A stretch of 64,000 nucleotides of DNA, taken from NCBI GenBank assembly GCA_910578095.1, contig CAJTOZ010000005.1, forward strand, positions 55,611-119,610. Direction: 5' to 3'. The first letter of the stretch is position 1; each line of letters opens with the position of its first letter. Shown here one piece after another: positions 25,496-34,290 of this stretch. The notes below the pieces were generated by a model that did not search any database, had not been told where the DNA came from, and saw only the letters and a program-made list of their open reading frames with translations. Made by a program: the position numbers and the translations under genes. Source of the DNA: an uncultured Muribaculaceae bacterium (GTDB taxonomy: Bacteria; Bacteroidota; Bacteroidia; Bacteroidales; Muribaculaceae).

Positions 25496-26904
25496 CGGCC
25501 GAGGAATTTGCGCAGGAGATAATCCGCAATCTTCCGTACATCCCCAATGACCAACAAAAAGCCGTGGTCGGAGCTCTGGCGCGCTTTTGCGCGCCGGGCG
25601 CTCCCGAGACCGCGGCTTTTGTGCTCAACGGCTATGCGGGTACGGGAAAAACATCGCTCACGGGCGCCCTCGTGCGTGCGCTGCCCACAGTGGGGCTGAG
25701 TTGTGTGCTCATGGCGCCGACGGGGCGTGCGGCAAAGGTGTTCGGCGCTTTTGCCGGCCGTCCGGCCTACACTATCCACCGCCGTATATACCGCCACAGC
25801 ACCGACGGCACGGCACCCTCCCTGGTGGAGAACCGCGCGCGGAACACTATATTTATAGTGGATGAGGCTTCCATGATCGGTGGTGATGCCGGCATGGAGC
25901 GTGGCAGCCTGCTCGAGGACCTCGTGCAGTATGTCTATACGGGCGACAATTGCCGCCTGATACTGATAGGCGATACGGCCCAGCTGCCTCCTGTGGGGTC
26001 GGATGAATCGCCGGCCATGGAGCCCGACCGTCTACGGGCCTTGGGCCTGCGCCCCTCGCGGGCTGTCATGACAGCCACAATGCGCCAGGGCAGCCGCTCC
26101 GGCATCTTGAGCAACGCCACGGCCTTGCGCCGGGCCATGCGTGCCGGCGGCGACAGTATTCCCAGGCTGCGTGCGGCCGGTTTTCCTGATGTGAGCATCG
26201 TGGCCGGAGAAGACTTGCCGGAGATGCTTGAGACCGCCTATGCGCGCGATGGTATAGATGAATGTCTGCTGATATCGCGCAGCAACCGCCGTGCCACCGA
26301 CTACAACCGTGCCATACGCAGCGATGTGCTGTATCGCGAGGAGATGCTGTGCCGCGATGAGATGCTCATAGTGTCGAAAAACAATTACCACTGGACGCGC
26401 AGCATACGCGGCCTCGATTTTGTGGCCAATGGCGATATCGTGCGCGTGGTGCGTCTGTATGGTACGGAAATGCGCTATGGCTTCAGTTTTGCCGATGTGC
26501 GCCTTGCCATAGGCGGCAGCGGCGGCGAGGCCGAATTCGATGCCAAGCTGTTGCTGGATACGCTGAACTCCGACACTGCTGCGATGCCCTACGACCGCAT
26601 GCAGCAGTTGTTCGAGGCCCTGATGCGTGATGCCGACATATTTGACCCATCGGTGCCGTACGATCTCCGGGCCCGCGCTCTGCGCGACAATCCATATTGG
26701 AATGCGCTGCAGGTGAAGTACGCCTATGCGATGACATGCCACAAGGCTCAGGGCGGCCAGTGGCAAAACGTGTTTGTGGATCTCAGTTATATTCCCGACG
26801 AGGCTTTGGGCATGGAGCTTTACAGATGGCTCTACACGGCTGTAAGCCGAGCCCGAAGCCATCTCTACCTGATTGCGCCACCGGCGGCGCTACTTGATGA
26901 GTGA
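25492..26904 (+). CDS. RecD-like superfamily-1 DNA helicase / ATPase
   Basis: 470 aa. Motif I 'NGYAGTGKTS' (Lys53), Ia 'LMAPTGRAAKVF', motif II 'FIVDEASMI', motif III 'LILIGDTAQLPPVG', and near the C-terminus 'AYAMTCHKAQGGQW' (motif V region, UvrD_C_2) and 'LYRWLYTAVSRARSHLYLI' (motif VI). This is the compact RecD/Dda-type helicase common in Bacteroidetes, lacking the long N-terminal region of RecD2. Likely a 5'-3' helicase in recombination or repair; no recB or recC is near. ATG lies inside the cysS stop (ATGA) giving coupled translation; the frame's earlier ATG at 25477 is inside cysS and less likely. Confidence 0.88.
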   Translation: MTAEEFAQEIIRNLPYIPNDQQKAVVGALARFCAPGAPETAAFVLNGYAGTGKTSLTGALVRALPTVGLSCVLMAPTGRAAKVFGAFAGRPAYTIHRRIYRHSTDGTAPSLVENRARNTIFIVDEASMIGGDAGMERGSLLEDLVQYVYTGDNCRLILIGDTAQLPPVGSDESPAMEPDRLRALGLRPSRAVMTATMRQGSRSGILSNATALRRAMRAGGDSIPRLRAAGFPDVSIVAGEDLPEMLETAYARDGIDECLLISRSNRRATDYNRAIRSDVLYREEMLCRDEMLIVSKNNYHWTRSIRGLDFVANGDIVRVVRLYGTEMRYGFSFADVRLAIGGSGGEAEFDAKLLLDTLNSDTAAMPYDRMQQLFEALMRDADIFDPSVPYDLRARALRDNPYWNALQVKYAYAMTCHKAQGGQWQNVFVDLSYIPDEALGMELYRWLYTAVSRARSHLYLIAPPAALLDE

Positions 26905-26909
26905 TGACT

Positions 26910-26965
26910 GCAAACCCAAAAGAGAGGGGCTGTGCCATTGTCACAGCCCCTCTCTTTTGGGTTGC
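26910..26965. terminator. long bidirectional hairpin between convergent genes
   Basis: A 24-bp near-perfect stem (GCAAACCCAAAAGAGAGGGG... with its complement) around the 7-base loop CCATTGT, located between the helicase stop and the OmpA-family stop. A/T-rich arms can supply T-runs on both strands, so it likely terminates both genes. Confidence 0.85.
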
Positions 26966-26975
26966 TTAATCCGGT

Positions 26976-28874
26976 TTACTTGCCTTCCGGAATGAGATAG
27001 TGGATCTTCACTTTCACGGAACGTCCGAGCTTGGCGTCAAGACCACGGGTCGAGGGGTCGTTGACGGGCTTGATGCCGTTTGCGAAGAAAGGCTCGTTGG
27101 ATGTGAGGTGGTGCACTTCCTTCATGTTGGGGTGCTGCTGCAGCCATACAAGCACCGTGCGGGCGCGGTTCTCGGACAGAGCGGTGTTTCGTTCTATACC
27201 CACTTGTTTGGCGTTTTCGCCGGTGTAGTTGTCCTGGCTTGTGGCAAGACCCTCAAACTGGATGAGCGCGATGGTGCCGTTGTCGAGTACTTCGCGGATA
27301 TGTGCCACTGTAGCCGAATCAGTGAACTGCTCGAGGTAGGGGCTGTCGCCGTTTAGCGCGGCATATACATCGGCGAAGCTGACGATTTCGTCGTTGTTGA
27401 CCTGTTTGCCGTCGCGTTTCTCCATGCGTTCAAGCACGATGGGCAGGCCGGCATGGGCGTTGAGACCGAAAGTCTGTGTCTCCTTGTAGTTGGCGTCGCT
27501 TATGAGCTGCTGGCCTTTGGTGGCATCGTCGATGCGGTAGTGCCACTGGTGCTTGCCGTCCCAGATGGGAGCGTAGTAGTAGCCGGCGTTTCGGGCGAAG
27601 TCCTGCATGTCCTGAGGCTTCATGCTGAGACTGAGAGGAGTGGTGGTGCTCATCTCGTAACCGCGGGGCGTGAAATCGAAAGCAAAAGCACTGCCGGCGT
27701 TTTCGGTGGGCACATCGGATGTCGGAAGCGAGTTGGTGTTGATGCCGGCACCTATGCGTCCGTCGGCATCGGCGCTGGATTTGAAACGTTTCTGCGTGAA
27801 GATACCGCCGGCCAGATAGTCGAGGGCGTTGACGGGAGCGTCGGCGATCTGCGGAGCGTCGTTACGTCCGGAGTAGTTGTTGGGGTAGAACACGTAGAAC
27901 GAAAGTGTGCGGTACTGTACGGGTTTGGCATCGGCTTCTTTCTGACGTACGACCACGGTTTTCTCCTCGCGGTAGTCGCGCTGGTACACCTTGGTGGCTC
28001 CATGTCCCCAACCATTGGCGCGTTTTTTGCCGAGGTAGAACGTGAAACCTATATCTATGCCTACGTTGGCATCGAATTTGGATGCGGCATGGTTGGCCTG
28101 TCCGTATTCGAGGTCGAAGTTGGTCTGGTAGAACAGTGCGCGGGCTTTTATGTCGAGGCTGAACCGCTTGGCAGGAGTGAAGAAACGGCTGTACTGCAGT
28201 TCGGTATGGAAGCTCAGCTCATTGTCGGAGCCGTGGTTGTGCTCGAATCCGAGGTGGTGTACGCCACCCACGCCGAGGTTGAGCATCACCTGGTTCATGG
28301 CTTTGCGGCTGCCATATCCTTCGTAGCCTTTGTACAGGCGTGTGAGGTTGAGGACCACATCGATGCTGATGTCCCACCAGCGGGTCTTCATCTTGCGGTA
28401 GGGCGTGCCATCGGCGCGGAAAAGGATGTCGCCGTAGCCGTAGTGGCCGGTGAGATATTCGGTATAGCCTTTGGAGTCGGATTTGATGAACTCCACTTTA
28501 AGGCCTACGCCCGGGGTGAACCATTTACCGACACCGACACTCCAGTCGGGAGAGATGGTGCCGCCGAGTTTTCCGCAGCCGCTGTAGTCGCCGATAAACG
28601 AGTGCGCGCCTCCGGTGGCGAAGACAAACCAGTTTTTGCTGAATTTGTTGGTTACCACGCGTGTGGGATCGAACACGCTGTCGCGCAGCACTTCCGTTAC
28701 GGTGGGGGCGACGTACTGATGTGTGCCGCGGTACACTTCCGTGTAGGAGGAATCGGCGAGGGCTTCCTCCATATTGGAGTAGGTCTGAGCCTCCGAACGG
28801 AATGGCGTCAACACCGCCAATGCGGTCATGGCCATTGCCGCTGCCGAAACGCTAAGGAGTTTTCTTAAAAGCAT
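26976..28874 (-). CDS. OmpA-family outer membrane protein
   Basis: 632 aa with signal peptide (residues 1-29, ends SEA-Q). The N-terminal about 350 residues are rich in alternating aromatic/polar strands ('GGAHSFIGDYSGCGKLGGTISPDWSVGVGKWFTPGVGLKVEF') consistent with an outer-membrane beta-barrel. The C-terminal about 130 residues carry an OmpA-like peptidoglycan-binding region ('ALIQFEGLATSQDN', 'ERNTALSENRARTVLVWLQQHPNM', ending 'LGRSVKVKIHYLIPEGK'). Probable role: anchoring the outer membrane to the cell wall. Other halves of the frame (plus-strand 471-aa frame) are composition shadows. The start Met follows directly with a basic LLRK. Confidence 0.85.
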   Translation of the reverse strand: MLLRKLLSVSAAAMAMTALAVLTPFRSEAQTYSNMEEALADSSYTEVYRGTHQYVAPTVTEVLRDSVFDPTRVVTNKFSKNWFVFATGGAHSFIGDYSGCGKLGGTISPDWSVGVGKWFTPGVGLKVEFIKSDSKGYTEYLTGHYGYGDILFRADGTPYRKMKTRWWDISIDVVLNLTRLYKGYEGYGSRKAMNQVMLNLGVGGVHHLGFEHNHGSDNELSFHTELQYSRFFTPAKRFSLDIKARALFYQTNFDLEYGQANHAASKFDANVGIDIGFTFYLGKKRANGWGHGATKVYQRDYREEKTVVVRQKEADAKPVQYRTLSFYVFYPNNYSGRNDAPQIADAPVNALDYLAGGIFTQKRFKSSADADGRIGAGINTNSLPTSDVPTENAGSAFAFDFTPRGYEMSTTTPLSLSMKPQDMQDFARNAGYYYAPIWDGKHQWHYRIDDATKGQQLISDANYKETQTFGLNAHAGLPIVLERMEKRDGKQVNNDEIVSFADVYAALNGDSPYLEQFTDSATVAHIREVLDNGTIALIQFEGLATSQDNYTGENAKQVGIERNTALSENRARTVLVWLQQHPNMKEVHHLTSNEPFFANGIKPVNDPSTRGLDAKLGRSVKVKIHYLIPEGK

Positions 28875-28936
28875 CGTCTGTGATATAATTGGTTTTTTAT
28901 TTATTTGCAGATTGTTGTGTCATGGCAGTTGTTGTG

Positions 28937-30571
28937 TCAGAATGCCGGGGCCGGCATGTGGCCGAGGGGATGTGGCTCGTCGGTCGTGCGGGCCGCATCT
29001 GGCTGCCCGACGCTGTCCTTCTGGCCGGGGGTATGGTATTCGGGCACTATGCTGTGCATGATTCTGAGTGTGGCTTCATCGTCGTAGGTGCGAGCCACTT
29101 CTATCAGGCGCTCAATATCGCTTGAGGCTTTGGCGAAGTTGTTGTGTCGCACTTTGGCGATTTTGATCTTGGGATGGCGTGTGGGCAACACGGTCTCCTC
29201 ATCGGTGAGGAGTTCCTCGTAGAGTTTCTCTCCCGGTCGCAGGCCGGTGAACTCGATGCGTATGCCGCGACGGCCGCTGAGCTCGATCATCCGTTCGGCA
29301 AGATCGGCTATGCGCACAGGCTTGCCCATGTCGAAGCAGAATATTTCTCCGCCATGTCCCAGGATCGCGGCTTCGAGCACGAGGCGGCAAGCTTCGGGGA
29401 TGAGCATGAAATAGCGGATGATATCGGGGTGTGTGACACGCACCGGACCTCCACGGCGTATCTGCTCGCGGAAAATGGGTATTACCGAGCCGTTGCTGCC
29501 GAGCACGTTGCCGAAGCGTGTGGTGATGAATTGCGTGTTGGCAGATTCCTTGCTCTCCGAAAGGCTCTGGCAGAAGATCTCGCAGATGCGCTTGCTGCAT
29601 CCCATGACATTGGTGGGATTGACGGCCTTGTCGGTGGATATCATTATGAATTTCCGTACGTTGTGCTTGACAGCCAGTCGGGCAAGCTTGCACGTGCCGT
29701 CGACGTTGTTGAGCACACTCTCCACGGGGTTTTCTTCCATCATGGGCACGTGCTTGTAGGCGGCGGCGTGGAATATTATTTCAGGGCGATGTGTGCGCAT
29801 GATGTCGTCCATGCGGTGGGAATGGCAGATGCTGGTGACGATGCATCGGCAAGGAATCCCGGGATAGTCCCGCTCCATCTGTAGGCGCAGGTCGTGAAGG
29901 GGTGTCTCGGCCTGGTCTATAAGCACAAGTTCGGAGGGACGGTAGCCGGCGAGCATCCGGCTGAGCTCGCTGCCTATGCTGCCGGCAGCTCCGGTGACCA
30001 TGAGGCGTCGCCCTTGCATGGCTCCGGCTATGGCTTGTATGTCGACGTGGATGGGACGTCGGGGGAGCAGGTCGGACAGCTCCATGTCCAGCAGATCGCC
30101 CGAGCTGAGGCCGTAGGCTCCGCCGGGAGAGTAGTTGCGAAGATAGAGATCGTAGAATTCCTTGGCTATCACGCGCAGGCCACACATGCCCACGGCGGCA
30201 ATAAGGGTGAGCGTGATGAGATCGCGGAAGCGCAGCGGCAGCAGTATGCTGTCGGCGTGCAGCCACATGCGCAGCATCATTATCAGCGATACACCTATGC
30301 CGAGGGCTGCTGTGACGCGCAGAAGATCGGCCATCGTGGTGTTGCGTATAATGCCGCTGTAGGTGTGAAGAACGCGGAAGCCTACCATGAAGCAGAGGAG
30401 GTAGGCGAGCAGCGAGTGCATCAGCGGACCGAAATTCCCGACCATAGTGGCTGCCCCGTGGCCCATCGCGTAGGCGAGGATACAAAAAAACACCGTATGC
30501 ACTACTTTTTTGCCGTAAAAGCATGTTGGGAGAAAAAAAGTGGTGGAAATAGGTAAAATAGTATTTGTCAA
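28937..30571 (-). CDS. WbpM/FlaA1-type nucleotide-sugar 4,6-dehydratase, membrane anchored
   Basis: 544 aa polysaccharide-biosynthesis SDR. Four membrane helices in the first about 140 residues, then a Rossmann domain with 'VTGAAGSIGSE' (about 190-200), 'HAAAYKHVPMMEENPVESVLNNV', 'MISTDKAVNPTNVMGCSK' in which the usual Tyr of YxxxK is Met as in WbpM-type enzymes, and 'RFGNVLGSNGSVIPIF'. Likely makes a UDP-4-keto-6-deoxy-HexNAc precursor. No ATG occurs before the first membrane helix; a TTG at 30571 overlaps the stop of the upstream gene (TTGA) and gives a whole protein. The first ATG, at 30466, would cut into the first helix. Confidence 0.85.
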   Translation of the reverse strand: MTNTILPISTTFFLPTCFYGKKVVHTVFFCILAYAMGHGAATMVGNFGPLMHSLLAYLLCFMVGFRVLHTYSGIIRNTTMADLLRVTAALGIGVSLIMMLRMWLHADSILLPLRFRDLITLTLIAAVGMCGLRVIAKEFYDLYLRNYSPGGAYGLSSGDLLDMELSDLLPRRPIHVDIQAIAGAMQGRRLMVTGAAGSIGSELSRMLAGYRPSELVLIDQAETPLHDLRLQMERDYPGIPCRCIVTSICHSHRMDDIMRTHRPEIIFHAAAYKHVPMMEENPVESVLNNVDGTCKLARLAVKHNVRKFIMISTDKAVNPTNVMGCSKRICEIFCQSLSESKESANTQFITTRFGNVLGSNGSVIPIFREQIRRGGPVRVTHPDIIRYFMLIPEACRLVLEAAILGHGGEIFCFDMGKPVRIADLAERMIELSGRRGIRIEFTGLRPGEKLYEELLTDEETVLPTRHPKIKIAKVRHNNFAKASSDIERLIEVARTYDDEATLRIMHSIVPEYHTPGQKDSVGQPDAARTTDEPHPLGHMPAPAF

Positions 30572-31176
30572 TTTTTGCCGTTGAACGGTTCCGCGGTGGC
30601 GTGTCCCTCGCCGCTTATGCCTTCGCGGCGCACCACGCTGCGAAGGGTGAGCAGCACCACGCGGAGGTCGGTGGCCGCGCACAAGTGGTCGACATACCAT
30701 ACGTCGAGTTCAAATTTGCGCTTCCACGACAAGGCGTTGCGTCCGTGGCACTGTGCCCACCCGGTGATGCCGGGGCGCACTTCGTGCCGCCTGGCTTGTG
30801 TGGCGGAGTAGAGCGGTAGGTATTCCGGCAGCAGAGGTCGCGGCCCTATGAGCGACATATCGCCTCGCAGCACGTTCCACAGCTGCGGCAACTCGTCGAG
30901 GGATGTGGAGCGCACGAAGCGGCCGGCACGGGTGATGCGCTCGGCGTCCGGCAGCAGAGCCCCGTCGGCATCGCGCTCATCGGTCATGGTTTTGAATTTG
31001 TACAGCCGGAAGATGCGTCCATTCCGCCCGGGGCGCAACTGGGAGAAGAATGCGCCGGCACCTTTGTTGGCGAAATGCAGCCATACGCCCACGGCGGCAA
31101 TGACGGGGCTGAGGAACAGCAGGGCTGTGGCGGCCACTATGATGTCGGTCGGCCGTTTCAGGTATTTTCTGTACAT
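30568..31176 (-). CDS. initiating sugar-phosphate transferase (bacterial sugar transferase, PglC-like size)
   Basis: 202 aa monotopic phosphoglycosyl transferase that starts polymer assembly on undecaprenyl phosphate. 'YLKRPTDIIVAATALLFLSPVIAAVGVWL' is the re-entrant hydrophobic helix; then 'FSQLRPGRNGRIFRLYKFKTM', 'GRFVRSTSLDELPQLWNVLRGDMSLIGPRPLLPEYL' with the catalytic Asp-Glu pair, and 'RHEVRPGITGWAQCHGRNALSWKRKFELDVWYV'. The Met at 31176 (MYRKYLKR) is chosen over 31215; it overlaps the upstream glycosyltransferase by 19 bases. It lacks the extra membrane domains of WbaP, so it is the small form. Next to the dehydratase that probably makes its substrate. Confidence 0.93.
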   Translation of the reverse strand: MYRKYLKRPTDIIVAATALLFLSPVIAAVGVWLHFANKGAGAFFSQLRPGRNGRIFRLYKFKTMTDERDADGALLPDAERITRAGRFVRSTSLDELPQLWNVLRGDMSLIGPRPLLPEYLPLYSATQARRHEVRPGITGWAQCHGRNALSWKRKFELDVWYVDHLCAATDLRVVLLTLRSVVRREGISGEGHATAEPFNGKN

Positions 31177-32330
31177 GACGGCGTGATGATTTCGCGGTAG
31201 AATTGTTTCAGGCATCCGCGCACATAGCCCTGTTCAAACCGTGTCTCAATGCCCGGGCGCGCATTGGCTGCCATCTGTTCCCTCATGCTTTTGTCGGTGG
31301 CAAGGCGGTCCATGGCCCGGGCCAGGGATAGTGCGTCGTGCGTAGGCACTATGATGCCGTTGTGTCCGTCGGAGATGATTTCCCGGGACCCGTTGATATC
31401 GGTGACGATGCATGGAAGACCCATTGCGCCAGCTTCAATGACTACATTGGGGAAGCCCTCGCGGTAGCTTGGCAGCACGAGGGCATCGGCCGCGGCAAGC
31501 CATGGGCGCACATCGCTTTGCAGACCCACGGTGTGGATGCGTGGGCACGCGTCTATGCGGTCTTGTGTCGTGTTGTCGAGGGGATCCAGCTCGGGTTCGG
31601 CTTCTCCTACGAGAATGAGATGTGGTGTGCCGGGCAGGGAAAGAAAAGCTTCGGAGAGCTCGCGTATTCCCTTGTCGGCCACAAGGCGTCCGATGAACAC
31701 GAATACTGTGTCCCCCGGCTGCAGTGCCAGCCCGCGCCTTATGTCGTGCGCCTGCTTCTCCACGCTGTCGGTGCGGCGGAAGTGCTGCAGGTCGATGCCG
31801 CGCACGTTGCCGTGGCCCAACACACGCATGGGTTTGCGGGTGATGGCAGCAGCGGTCAGGTCGGCGCGCACGCCCTCGCCTTCCGGTATTACGTGCGTGG
31901 CGCAGGCGCAGGTGATGCGGTCGGTGAGCATGAGCAATCTGCGCCGCACACCGGTGGATGTGGGAAATATCAGTCCGGTGAAGGTGTGTACCCGCCTCGG
32001 CACCCGCGCAAGCCATGCCGCAGTCATGCACAGCAATCCGGCTTTCGGGGTCATGCTGTGCACAATATCGGGCTTTTCGCGGCGCATGGCGCGATATAGC
32101 CGCCATAGCGAGCGCATATCGGCCAGAGGAGATATCTGTCTTGCCATGGGTATGGCCACGGTGCGCACGCCTTCGCGCTCTCCGAGCTCGTCGAGCACAG
32201 GTGCCGGCGACGACAGTGCCACCACCTCGTAGTCGGCGCTAAGCTCGGCCAGTAGTCCGCGGCAAAAGGTGTCGAGAGACATCGCCACCGTAGCCGCGCG
32301 TATGAGTTTCGGCTTCTTGCCGCGGTCCAC
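31158..32330 (-). CDS. glycosyltransferase family 4
   Basis: 390 aa GT-B retaining glycosyltransferase. 'PKLIRAATVAMSLDTFCRGLLAELS' is a typical N-terminal helix of the GT4 subgroup that precedes small sugar transferases, and 'VFIGRLVADKGIRELSEAF', 'VLPSYREGFPNVVIEAGAMGLPCIVTDINGSREII' are the donor-site motifs (E-x7-E). Start: the frame has no suitable ATG after the preceding stop, but a GTG at 32330, two bases beyond that stop, gives MDRGKKPKLIR; the ATG at 32282 region (MSLDTF) would remove the first strand. Probably adds the second sugar of the repeat unit. Confidence 0.88.
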   Translation of the reverse strand: MDRGKKPKLIRAATVAMSLDTFCRGLLAELSADYEVVALSSPAPVLDELGEREGVRTVAIPMARQISPLADMRSLWRLYRAMRREKPDIVHSMTPKAGLLCMTAAWLARVPRRVHTFTGLIFPTSTGVRRRLLMLTDRITCACATHVIPEGEGVRADLTAAAITRKPMRVLGHGNVRGIDLQHFRRTDSVEKQAHDIRRGLALQPGDTVFVFIGRLVADKGIRELSEAFLSLPGTPHLILVGEAEPELDPLDNTTQDRIDACPRIHTVGLQSDVRPWLAAADALVLPSYREGFPNVVIEAGAMGLPCIVTDINGSREIISDGHNGIIVPTHDALSLARAMDRLATDKSMREQMAANARPGIETRFEQGYVRGCLKQFYREIITPSCTENT

Positions 32331-32332
32331 GT

Positions 32333-33196
32333 TCAGAAAGTATATGTGAATGTCATGCCGGCGCCGTCGGTCCACATGGCAGGTGTGAATGCCATGCCTT
32401 CGCCCGGACGTTTGTGCACGAACACCCGTCGCGCGCCCTTGGAGGTGGCTGCGTCGATAAGGTTGTAGATATAGGTGGCCACGCCCACTCCTATTGCCAC
32501 GTTGCGCACATTGCGCCAGCTGTTGGCTTTGCCTTTCCAGCTGTCGTACAGTGCCGGATTGTTGTTTGCCTCGTCCATCATATAGCTGCGCTTGTGCTCG
32601 CCAAGGATGGCAGTGGCTATCGACACCGCTTCAAGGCCTATGATCACACATCCTTTGGCTGTCTGCCCTTTGTAGATCTGTCCCCAGCCGGGAATGATGG
32701 ACATGGCGAGCGCTTTGCCGCGGTAGCTGCGTGTGAGTTCAAATTCGTCGAACACGGGAGTGGTGTCGGGGCGCCCGATGGCGTAGAGCTGATAGAGTTC
32801 CCACTGGAAATCGTTGCTATCGTAGTCGTCGAATTCGCTGTATTCGTCGATGCGTATGGCCTGAAGGCTGTGACGCGATCCGTCGGTGGCATCGGAATAG
32901 GCCACTACATAGGCAAGTCCGTCGGGAGTTGCGATGCTGTCGATTGATATTCCGTCGATGTGTGCGTTGCAGTGCTCGCGCACATATTCAGTCAAGGGCT
33001 CGAACCGTCGTCCTTGCAGCCTTGTCTTGTCCACATCGTGGGTGTTGAACGAGCGTAGCTCGTAACTGTCGTTGGAGCGCGAGGCGTTGAGCTTGTCGGT
33101 GCCTTTTGTAGCCCAGGCCGGCTTGTCCTGCGCGGAAGCGCAGATGCTTGCGAGCGCTGTCAGAGCGCATGCGGCAATGCGTAGAAATGTGTGCAT
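32333..33196 (-). CDS. DUF5683 domain protein, secreted or membrane
   Basis: 287 aa with a signal peptide (ends ASA-Q). Residues about 165-245 hold the DUF5683 signature 'GKALAMSIIPGWGQIYKGQTAKGCVIIGLEAVSIATAILGEHKRSYM' followed by 'NVAIGVGVATYIYNLIDA', giving two or three hydrophobic helices. DUF5683 proteins are conserved in Bacteroidetes with no known function and are not normally part of capsule loci. Its presence between two glycosyltransferases with a 2-base gap on one side and 8 on the other indicates co-transcription. Confidence 0.82.
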   Translation of the reverse strand: MHTFLRIAACALTALASICASAQDKPAWATKGTDKLNASRSNDSYELRSFNTHDVDKTRLQGRRFEPLTEYVREHCNAHIDGISIDSIATPDGLAYVVAYSDATDGSRHSLQAIRIDEYSEFDDYDSNDFQWELYQLYAIGRPDTTPVFDEFELTRSYRGKALAMSIIPGWGQIYKGQTAKGCVIIGLEAVSIATAILGEHKRSYMMDEANNNPALYDSWKGKANSWRNVRNVAIGVGVATYIYNLIDAATSKGARRVFVHKRPGEGMAFTPAMWTDGAGMTFTYTF

Positions 33197-33204
33197 CGGT
33201 GTGT

Positions 33205-34290
33205 TTATGAGAGTGTTGTGTTTATGTATACGTTGTGATATTCTTGTGCGGTGCGCGTCACATCAAAGTCCTGAGCCCTTCGCCGCCCGGCTTCCGCGAG
33301 GGTGTGCTGTAGAGAAGGATTGGAGCATACGGCGCGTATTGTGTGGGCCAGTGCGGCGGCATCGCCCTCGGGAAAGAGTATGCCTCCGGGGGTGGCGGTG
33401 TCGCGCAGTCCGTCGACATCGGATGCAATGAGAGGTGTGCCGGAAGCCATTGCCTCGATGGCCGACAATCCGAAACCCTCGTAGTGTGAGGATTGCACGG
33501 CTACGTCGGCAGCGGCATATACGGCTCCTACATCGGAGCGGGCACCGGCGAAAAGCACTCTTTCGCTCACTCCGCAGGCGGCCGCTTCGGCGCGCACAGC
33601 CGGCAGTGTGTCTCCATCGCCGGCAAGCACCAGTGTGTAGTCGTCCGGCAGCATGGAGAGTGCCTTGAGCATTGTTGCATGGTCTTTCTGGGGCCTGAAG
33701 GCCGCAACCATGGCTATTATTTTTTTTCCGGGGAAGTGGGAGAGGATGTCGGGGGCGGCATCGGCGCCGCAGAAAGCCGCGGCATCAATGCCGTTTGGCA
33801 CAATGTGTATTTTATCTGAGGTGGACGGCAGGTATGCGCGCAGGCTGTCGGCAGTGGCTTCGCTGACGGCTATGATGGCTTTATACCGGCTGTACATCAT
33901 GCGGTCGAGGGGATGCCACAGAGAGGACGAACGGCGACGGTTGGTGGTGTTGTGCTCGGTGGTGATGAGTGAGCATCCATGCGGAACAGCAGCCGCTGCG
34001 AGTATCTGGCACGGGGAATTGTGGGTGTGCACTATATCGTAGCCTCCGTTTCTGATGAATCGGCGCAAACGCATGAGCAGCATAGGATTGTGCATGGCTG
34101 CGGCCCCGCAGGAAAGGGACTCCACCGGCACTCCGCGCTGCTGCAGCACATCGGTGAAGTGTGTGCGCGAGCCGTCCATGGTGAGTACGGCAACGGTGTG
34201 TCCGAGGTCGCGCAGATGAGGGAGCACATTGACAATGAGGCGCTCGGCGCCACCTGTGCGCAGGGATGTGATGAAATGCAGGATTCTCAT
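33205..34290 (-). CDS. glycosyltransferase family 4
   Basis: 361 aa GT-B enzyme. 'RILHFITSLRTGGAERLIVNVLPHLRDLGH' is the acceptor-side glycine-rich loop, and 'VQSSHYEGFGLSAIEAMASGTPLIASDVDGLRD' the donor-binding E-x7-E motif; 'VVPNGIDAAAF' also typical. The start overlaps the previous stop (ATGA at 34287-34290). Substrate unknown; part of the polysaccharide operon. Confidence 0.93.
   Translation of the reverse strand: MRILHFITSLRTGGAERLIVNVLPHLRDLGHTVAVLTMDGSRTHFTDVLQQRGVPVESLSCGAAAMHNPMLLMRLRRFIRNGGYDIVHTHNSPCQILAAAAVPHGCSLITTEHNTTNRRRSSSLWHPLDRMMYSRYKAIIAVSEATADSLRAYLPSTSDKIHIVPNGIDAAAFCGADAAPDILSHFPGKKIIAMVAAFRPQKDHATMLKALSMLPDDYTLVLAGDGDTLPAVRAEAAACGVSERVLFAGARSDVGAVYAAADVAVQSSHYEGFGLSAIEAMASGTPLIASDVDGLRDTATPGGILFPEGDAAALAHTIRAVCSNPSLQHTLAEAGRRRAQDFDVTRTAQEYHNVYINTTLS

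Noticed and set aside
27453..28868. 471-aa plus-strand frame across the OmpA-family gene
   Set aside because: Val/Gly/Glu-rich shadow of a real outer-membrane protein with signal peptide.
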